Below, one piece after another: positions 22,340-26,296 of a DNA stretch of 26,296 nucleotides. The stretch covers positions 1 to 26,296 of the forward strand of contig JBBTQM010000032.1 in the NCBI GenBank assembly GCA_038065675.1. The letters are read 5' to 3'. The stretch comes from JAUYLU01 sp038065675. Lineage in GTDB: Bacteria > Patescibacteriota > Minisyncoccia > Phycocordibacterales > VMEP01. Positions within the stretch are counted from its first letter, which is position 1, and each line of letters starts with the position of its first letter. The notes beneath the pieces were generated by a model. The model was not told where the DNA came from, made no database searches, and saw nothing but the letters and a program-made list of their open reading frames with translations. The position numbers and the translations under genes were made by a program.

Positions 22340-22906
22340 ATGAACATTTTGAAGCTGTTGTTAGTAGTGTTTTTCGCAGTACTCGCAGCGATCCCGGGGT
22401 CGTACGCCAAAGAGGGAGGAAACCGCGAACTTCTTCTCCCAATAGGAGTAGTTACCGTTGGGCCTCTTACCAAGCCGTTTAACCCGCACGAATTTTTTCG
22501 GGGAAGAGACGGTCTTTGGGTCTCGCCCGGATTTACGGAAAGAGTCCTATCGGTAGCACGAATTACTGAATCTGCGGATGAGGTTTCTCTGGGCCAGTTT
22601 AATCTGGCGAAGGATGCCCAATACGGAGAAATTAGTCCCGATTCTTCCGATGACCATCTTCTTACGGAGCTTTGGCAAATTGCCGAACTCATCAAGCGCC
22701 AGCCGGGGTGGGGAGGCGGCCCCCTAAGATACTACGGCGAGAATGTCTTCTATGTTCGCGGCCACGGTTACGGGGTGTTCGGGATATTCGCGGTGGAAAT
22801 CAGCTGGTGCAGAAGCAACAGGTGGTGCGTGCATGCACGCGTGGTGAACTGGTCGGATGGCGATGAAAAAAAGGGCAACCAGATTTTCTTACGTATCCGC
22901 ACCTGA
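22340..22906 (+). CDS. Small secreted protein of unknown function
   Basis: A 188-residue protein with a clear Sec signal peptide (MNILKLLLVVFFAVLAAIPGSYA, cleavage likely before KEGG). The mature part has FRGRDGLWVSPGFTERVLSVARI, a charged middle region, and a C-terminal half rich in aromatics, Gly and Cys (GWGGGPLRYYGENVFYVRGHG, SWCRSNRWCVHARVVNW) with two cysteines that could pair outside the cell. I do not recognise a family. It has a good Shine-Dalgarno sequence (AGGAG), a structured leader and a strong terminator, so it is a self-standing unit divergent from dnaE. Codon composition is more GC-rich than the neighbouring leader. Confidence 0.75.
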   Translation: MNILKLLLVVFFAVLAAIPGSYAKEGGNRELLLPIGVVTVGPLTKPFNPHEFFRGRDGLWVSPGFTERVLSVARITESADEVSLGQFNLAKDAQYGEISPDSSDDHLLTELWQIAELIKRQPGWGGGPLRYYGENVFYVRGHGYGVFGIFAVEISWCRSNRWCVHARVVNWSDGDEKKGNQIFLRIRT

Positions 22907-22931
22907 CGCGCTTTGTGGCCCTATCTTCCAG

Positions 22932-22978
22932 CCCCTTGGAATCTTTGACACTTTGTGTCTTTGAAACCAAGGGGTTTT
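22932..22978 (+). terminator. Two-tier hairpin terminator after the 22340 gene
   Basis: ccccttgg (22932-22939) pairs with ccaagggg (22967-22974), and gacac-ttt-gtgtc (22947-22959) forms a second hairpin inside the loop. A short T-run follows. Confidence 0.75.
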
Positions 22979-23024
22979 CGTTTGGTATACTTAACACCGA
23001 AATCTCGGATGTATTGTTAAATGA

Positions 23025-23618
23025 ATGAGAAATAAATATATTACAGGTATCGACGAAGCCGGACGCGGGCCTATTGCTGGGCCGGTGGCGGTGGGGGTGG
23101 TAATAATGAAACTAACGACCTACAACCAACGACAAATAATCTTCAGAGGAATACGAGATTCTAAACAATTAACTGAAAAAAAGCGGGAATGGTGGTTTGG
23201 AAAAATCAAAAAATTAAAAAAGGAAAAAATTCTTGATTTTCGCGTTTCGCTTGTGAGCGAGAAAACCATAGATGAAAAGGGGATAGTTTTCGCCATACGG
23301 AAGGGAATTTACTCATCTCTTTTGTCGCTTAAGGTCGGTAAAGATGCGCAGATACTGCTAGACGGCTCGCTTAAAGCCCCGGCTCGGTACAAGTATCAGA
23401 AAACAATTATCAGGGGAGACGAAAAAAAGCCCGTTATTTCCGCCGCTTCAATTATGGCGAAAGTTGTCCGCGACAGGCACATGAAAAAGATTGCGGAAAA
23501 GCATCCCGATTACGCTTTTGAAAAACACAAAGGCTATGGCACGAAAGAACACTATCGGCGAATCAAAAAACACGGGCTTTCAAAAATCCACCGAAGAAGT
23601 TTTCTTGGAAGGAAGTAA
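23025..23618 (+). CDS. rnhB: Ribonuclease HII
   Basis: A 197-residue protein. YITGIDEAGRGPIAGPVAVG holds the metal-binding Asp10-Glu11; RDSKQLTEKKRE, ILLDGS and AASIMAKVVRDRHM supply the other catalytic-site blocks, and HKGYGTKEHYRRIKKHGLSKIHRRSF the C-terminal signature. RNase HII removes RNA primers and single ribonucleotides from DNA. Residues 28-37 (MKLTTYNQRQ) lengthen the loop between the first strand and RDSK, and are encoded by heptad repeats. The ATG at 23025 lacks a Shine-Dalgarno sequence. It follows the strong terminator of the 22340 gene. Confidence 0.95.
   Translation: MRNKYITGIDEAGRGPIAGPVAVGVVIMKLTTYNQRQIIFRGIRDSKQLTEKKREWWFGKIKKLKKEKILDFRVSLVSEKTIDEKGIVFAIRKGIYSSLLSLKVGKDAQILLDGSLKAPARYKYQKTIIRGDEKKPVISAASIMAKVVRDRHMKKIAEKHPDYAFEKHKGYGTKEHYRRIKKHGLSKIHRRSFLGRK
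23109..23137 (+). repeat. Single-arm heptad repeat inside rnhB
   Basis: On the minus strand the segment reads gtcgttg, gttgtag, gtcgtta, gtt: four units of the GTNGTNR heptad seen in the inverted elements. No matching opposite arm is visible nearby. Confidence 0.6.
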
Positions 23619-23687
23619 ATATTTACAAGACCACGGATTTGTGTTATTCATTTAACGGAAGTTTTTCTCACTCTTTTTGGGGGTAAT

Positions 23688-24020
23688 ATGGATTTGCGGA
23701 AAAAACTCATTGGCCTTTCGGTCTCGGCGGCTTATCCTTCAGGTTCTGCCGCCGCGGCCATCGAAGAACTGAAGATGGAAATAGCAAATAATGATTTCTC
23801 CATGCGCGAGGATTACCGCGGTATTCTCATGCGCGCGACACGAGTTTTTGATTTCTCAGAAGAGAATCTCGGTAAGGAAGATACCGCGGTGCAGGAGGCG
23901 GTCCGTCTGCTCCGGGAGGCGGGATTTGGCGACCTGAAGGACGCTCTTTCCAGGTTCATTTTAAATATTCCCACCAAGGACGACATGAGGAACCTCCGCG
24001 CGCTCTCGGCAAGACCCTGA
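23688..24020 (+). CDS. Small orphan protein, 110 residues
   Basis: MDLRKKLIGLSVSAAYPSGS..., 110 residues, predicted largely helical and soluble, with EEL/REA-type amphipathic helices and no cysteines. No known motif. The ATG follows a G-tract (ggggg) by 4 bases, as in the 18506-18766 gene. A weak promoter (TTTACA 23622-23627, TATTCA 23645-23650) and a strong terminator frame it as a separate transcription unit between rnhB and rpmF. Confidence 0.72.
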   Translation: MDLRKKLIGLSVSAAYPSGSAAAAIEELKMEIANNDFSMREDYRGILMRATRVFDFSEENLGKEDTAVQEAVRLLREAGFGDLKDALSRFILNIPTKDDMRNLRALSARP

Positions 24021-24036
24021 GAAAACCGCCTACGAG

Positions 24037-24061
24037 GCCCCGTTTTAAGCGGGGCTTTTTT
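24037..24061 (+). terminator. Intrinsic terminator after the 23688 gene
   Basis: gccccg (24037-24042) pairs with cggggc (24050-24055) around ttttaag, followed by six Ts. Confidence 0.88.
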
Positions 24062-24067
24062 CTTGAC

Positions 24068-24103
24068 CCCGTAGTGATCCGCCCAGGGCGGACTACTACC
24101 GGG
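24068..24103. repeat. Imperfect palindrome upstream of rpmF
   Basis: cccgtagt pairs with actaccggg (one bulge) and ccgccc with gggcgg inside it. It lies between the terminator of the preceding gene and the rpmF -35, so it is probably either a small repeat element or a regulatory site. Confidence 0.5.
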
Positions 24104-24131
24104 TTGATATTTCCAAATAATAAGTTATACT
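24104..24131 (+). promoter_or_regulatory. Promoter for rpmF
   Basis: TTGATA (24104-24109), 16-base spacer, TATACT (24126-24131). Predicted start is at or just before the ATG at 24141. Confidence 0.65.
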
Positions 24132-24140
24132 GGCGAAATC

Positions 24141-24365
24141 ATGGTTGTACGAATGAGACACACGCGGGCGCACACAGCAAATCGCCGTTCCCACCACGCG
24201 CTGAAAAAGATGAAGCTTTCCATTTGCGGGAAGTGCGGTTCTCCCAAAGAGAACCATAAAATGTGTCCTGCCTGCGGTACCTACAAAGGGCGCGAGGTTG
24301 TTAATGTTTTGAAGAAAGTTGAAAAGAAGACCGCGAAAGCGAAGAAAGCGGAAACGAGTAAATAA
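24141..24365 (+). CDS. rpmF: 50S ribosomal protein bL32
   Basis: A 74-residue bL32 with the N-terminal basic RMRHTRAHTANRRSHHALK block and a zinc ribbon of Cys29-x2-Cys32 and Cys42-x2-Cys45 (CGKC, CPAC). A Lys-rich tail follows. bL32 is a large-subunit protein near the peptidyl transferase exit region. The promoter puts transcription start at the ATG, so it is leaderless. It is followed by an inverted heptad element and then nusB. Confidence 0.95.
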   Translation: MVVRMRHTRAHTANRRSHHALKKMKLSICGKCGSPKENHKMCPACGTYKGREVVNVLKKVEKKTAKAKKAETSK

Positions 24366-24439
24366 CTTGTAGTTTTTAGCTTGTAGTTGGCATAAAAACC
24401 CATCGCCTGTAAGCTTAAAGCTATAAGTCCAAAGCTGTA
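24366..24439. repeat. Inverted heptad-repeat element between rpmF and nusB
   Basis: The left arm reads cttgtag, tttttag, cttgtag, ttgg (24366-24390); the right arm reads ctgtaag, cttaaag, ctataag, tccaaag, ctgta (24407-24439). The arms pair over about 22 bases, and most differences from perfect complementarity are G-T wobbles. The element starts immediately after the rpmF stop and ends 3 bases before the nusB ATG, so it makes up the whole spacer. Confidence 0.8.
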
Positions 24440-24442
24440 CTC

Positions 24443-25399
24443 ATGGCAAACCGGCACCTTTCAAGATCAGTAGTATTACAGACACTCTTCGAGTGGGATT
24501 TCATACTTTCGTCGGGCGCTCGCCCGAAAGAATCTTTAAGCGAGATTCTCGAACGCAATACTAAAGAATTTGCTCCGGGCATGGGGGATTCGTCGTTCAT
24601 GGCATCGCTTGCCGAAGCGATAATTGAAAAACAAAAAACACTGGACGATATCATTGAAAAAGCCGCTCCCGATTGGCCGATTGACCGCATTTCCGTCGTG
24701 GACAGGAATATTTTACGCATCGGCCTTTATGAACTTCTTTTCGCCGACCGCAAGGAAGTCCCGCCGAAAGTCGCGATTAACGAGGCGATTGAACTCGCCA
24801 AAACTTTCGGCGGAGAAAACAGCGGTAAATTCGTAAACGGCGTATTGGGCGCGGTTTACAAAGAAATCGGCGAGCCGCAAAAAGACGAAACGAGCGCAAA
24901 GAAGAAAAAAGGAAACGAGGGACTGGATTTATCCAAAGTGCCTCTTGAAAAATTGGGCGGGGCGGTGGTTTATTCAAGTTACGATGGCGAGACATATCTC
25001 GCCCTCGTCCACGATGTTTTTGGGCACTGGACTTTGTCCAAAGGTCATATCGAAGAAAACGAAGACGAGGTGGAAGCGACAATCCGAGAAATCAAAGAAG
25101 AGATGGGCATCTCCGTAAAAATTAAAGAAAAAATCGGTGAAAACGAATATATAGCCTCTAAACCGGATAAAGGGAAAATACGTAAACGGGTATCATATTT
25201 TTTAGCTGAAGCCGTCTACCAAGACTTAAAACTCGAGAAAAAGGGCGGGCTTGATGATTGCAGATGGTTCCCGATACGCGAAGTTCTTGACCTTAACATT
25301 TACAACGATATTATTCCCATAGTCGCGAAGGGGATACAGAAACTTACAACCGACAACCGACAACCGACAACAGGAATTCCCAAAAGGCCAAAATCTTAG
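24443..25399 (+). CDS. nusB: NusB antitermination factor fused to a NUDIX hydrolase
   Basis: A 318-residue fusion. Residues 1-145 are NusB: RSVVLQTLFEWDF at the start, then PIDRISVVDRNILRIGLYELLF and PPKVAINEAIELAKTFGGENSGKFVNGVLGAVYKE, the standard conserved blocks. NusB binds boxA RNA with NusE for rRNA antitermination. A Lys-rich linker (about 146-165) leads to a NUDIX domain (about 170-300) with a perfect NUDIX box at 201-223 (G-x5-E-x7-REIKEEMGI). YLALVHDVFGHWTLSKGH resembles the Ap4A hydrolase-like subgroup, but the substrate is not established. The last 20 residues (LTTDNRQPTTGI...) are encoded by the left arm of a heptad-repeat element. No frameshift is seen between the domains. Confidence 0.92.
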   Translation: MANRHLSRSVVLQTLFEWDFILSSGARPKESLSEILERNTKEFAPGMGDSSFMASLAEAIIEKQKTLDDIIEKAAPDWPIDRISVVDRNILRIGLYELLFADRKEVPPKVAINEAIELAKTFGGENSGKFVNGVLGAVYKEIGEPQKDETSAKKKKGNEGLDLSKVPLEKLGGAVVYSSYDGETYLALVHDVFGHWTLSKGHIEENEDEVEATIREIKEEMGISVKIKEKIGENEYIASKPDKGKIRKRVSYFLAEAVYQDLKLEKKGGLDDCRWFPIREVLDLNIYNDIIPIVAKGIQKLTTDNRQPTTGIPKRPKS

Positions 25400-25431
25400 G
25401 GTTGTAAGTTGTTGGTTGTTGGTGGTAGGTT
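25341..25431. repeat. Inverted heptad-repeat element across the nusB end and the rnc start
   Basis: The left arm has acaaccg heptads (25345-25372); the right arm reads gttgtaa, gttgttg, gttgttg, gtggtag, gtt (25401-25431). 25341-25364 pairs with 25408-25431 at 23 of 24 positions counting three G-T wobbles. The left arm codes the C terminus of the NusB-NUDIX protein, and the right arm ends 6 bases before the rnc ATG. TTGTAA (25402-25407) and TAGGTT (25426-25431) in the right arm, 18 bases apart, could serve as a promoter. Confidence 0.85.
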
Positions 25432-25437
25432 AATATT

Positions 25438-26133
25438 ATGATTGATTTTTCAAAATTTGAGAAAAAAACAAAAGTTTCGTTTAAAGATAAAAACCTTCTC
25501 AAGCAGGCGTTTGTTCACCGTTCTTATTTGAATGAAAATCCCAAATTGGGGATTGACCACAACGAACGCCTTGAATTTTTGGGGGATGCTGTTTTAGAGC
25601 TTTCCGTTACAGATTATTTGTATAAAAAATATCCGGATAGCACCGAGGGCGACCTCACCTCTTATCGCGCGTCGCTCGTCAATTCCGATACCATAAGCGA
25701 AGCGGCCGCCAAATTGGGAATGAATGAATATCTGCTCCTTTCAAAAGGCGAGGCAAAAGACGTCGGCAAGGCGCGGCAATATATTCTCGCCAATGTTTTT
25801 GAAAGTTTTATCGGCGCCATTTATCTTGACCAAGGATACGATGCCGCCGATAAATTCATAGCCTCGTGCCTTTTTGGCAAAATCGATACCATCATAAAAA
25901 AAGGACTTTTTAAGGACGCCAAAAGTCTCATCCAAGAGAAAGCGCAGGAACATGCAGGAGTAACACCGGCGTATAAGATAATCAAGGAATTTGGCCCAGA
26001 CCACGATAAAATGTTTACGGTCGGAGTTTATTTCGGCGATGAACTTGTCGCGGAAGGCAGCGGAAAATCAAAACAGGAAGCGGAACAAAAAGCGGCAAAG
26101 GCGGCGCTGTCAAAAAAGCGCTGGGGAAAATAA
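25438..26133 (+). CDS. rnc: Ribonuclease III
   Basis: A 231-residue enzyme. The endonuclease domain (1-155) contains the signature NERLEFLGDAVLEL (about 42-55) and the second metal-site block ANVFESFIGAIYLDQG (about 118-133), with Glu/Asp catalytic residues in place. A double-stranded RNA-binding domain (about 158-228) ends GKSKQEAEQKAAKAAL. RNase III processes rRNA and cleaves structured RNAs, which here could include the hairpins formed by the heptad elements, one of which directly precedes its own gene. No Shine-Dalgarno sequence. Confidence 0.96.
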   Translation: MIDFSKFEKKTKVSFKDKNLLKQAFVHRSYLNENPKLGIDHNERLEFLGDAVLELSVTDYLYKKYPDSTEGDLTSYRASLVNSDTISEAAAKLGMNEYLLLSKGEAKDVGKARQYILANVFESFIGAIYLDQGYDAADKFIASCLFGKIDTIIKKGLFKDAKSLIQEKAQEHAGVTPAYKIIKEFGPDHDKMFTVGVYFGDELVAEGSGKSKQEAEQKAAKAALSKKRWGK

Positions 26134-26148
26134 CAGCCCGCTAATTCT

Positions 26149-26296
26149 ATGTTATTGAATCGGGGTGATTTTAAAAAACTCGTCGCCGAGGGATTTGATA
26201 GGATTCCCGGCAAATTTAAAAATAAAATAAAAAATGTCGCTTTGGTGGTGGAAGACTGGCCTTCTCGCGAACTTTTGACATCCCAGGGGTTGGGTG
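26149..26296 (+). CDS. Zincin-like metallopeptidase family protein, 3'-truncated by the window edge
   Basis: Forty-nine codons are visible, MLLNRGDFKKLVAEGFDRIPGKFK..., followed by NVALVVEDWPSRELL. This matches the start of the small zincin-like family (Pfam Zincin_1 type), which has an FE-x-LV-x-EALD-x-IP opening and a V-x-VVED-x-P segment before its HExxH site; that site would lie beyond the window. It starts 15 bases after rnc. The assignment rests on the N-terminal pattern only. Confidence 0.65.
   Translation, partial: MLLNRGDFKKLVAEGFDRIPGKFKNKIKNVALVVEDWPSRELLTSQGLG

Overview
The window reads as chromosomal DNA of a Patescibacteria/CPR bacterium, most likely a Parcubacteria-type lineage. 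This is inference from gene content and architecture: informational enzymes reduced to core domains (PheT without its tRNA-binding OB domain, ThrRS without TGS and editing domains, short EF-Ts), a very large repeat-containing surface protein, small orphan genes, and promoters placed so close to start codons that most housekeeping mRNAs should be leaderless. The standard code appears to be in use: RF1 is present and no in-frame UGA is needed in any core gene.

Layout. 1-3236: 3' part of a giant repeat surface/fibre-like protein. 3244-4009: a RAYT-type Y1 transposase gene bracketed by two near-identical 41-42 bp palindromes. 4129-9486: bL25, a secreted coiled-coil/lytic transglycosylase, bL31, RF1, uS2, EF-Ts and a small membrane protein, all on the plus strand. 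9520-9595: tRNA-Thr(UGU). 9619-11530 (minus): a membrane-anchored thioredoxin-fold protein and a processive GT2 glycosyltransferase, divergent from pheS-pheT. 14505-17157: gyrB and two small genes. 17198-22116 (minus): thrS, a small orphan and dnaE. 22340-26296 (plus): a small secreted orphan, rnhB, a small orphan, rpmF, a NusB-NUDIX fusion, rnc and the start of a zincin-like metallopeptidase gene.

Most genes serve translation (ribosomal proteins, EF-Ts, RF1, PheRS, ThrRS, tRNA), replication (GyrB, DnaE, RNase HII) and RNA processing (NusB, RNase III). No intergenic stretch exceeds 300 bases.

The most unusual content is repetitive. (1) A family of inverted arrays of a degenerate 7-bp unit (about GTTGTAG/CTACAAC) fills the rpsB/tsf, rpmF/nusB and nusB/rnc junctions and is also inserted in-frame in pheS and, as a single arm, in rnhB. 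(2) A GC-rich palindromic element is inserted in the same reading frame in two unrelated essential genes, pheT and dnaE, and encodes a similar LPAxR..AQAG peptide, resembling the Rickettsia palindromic elements in behaviour. (3) The RAYT gene and its palindromes form a self-contained unit whose right palindrome supplies the gene's stop codon. Core genes look leaderless with no Shine-Dalgarno sequence, whereas several small orphan genes have a Shine-Dalgarno or G-tract and their own terminator.
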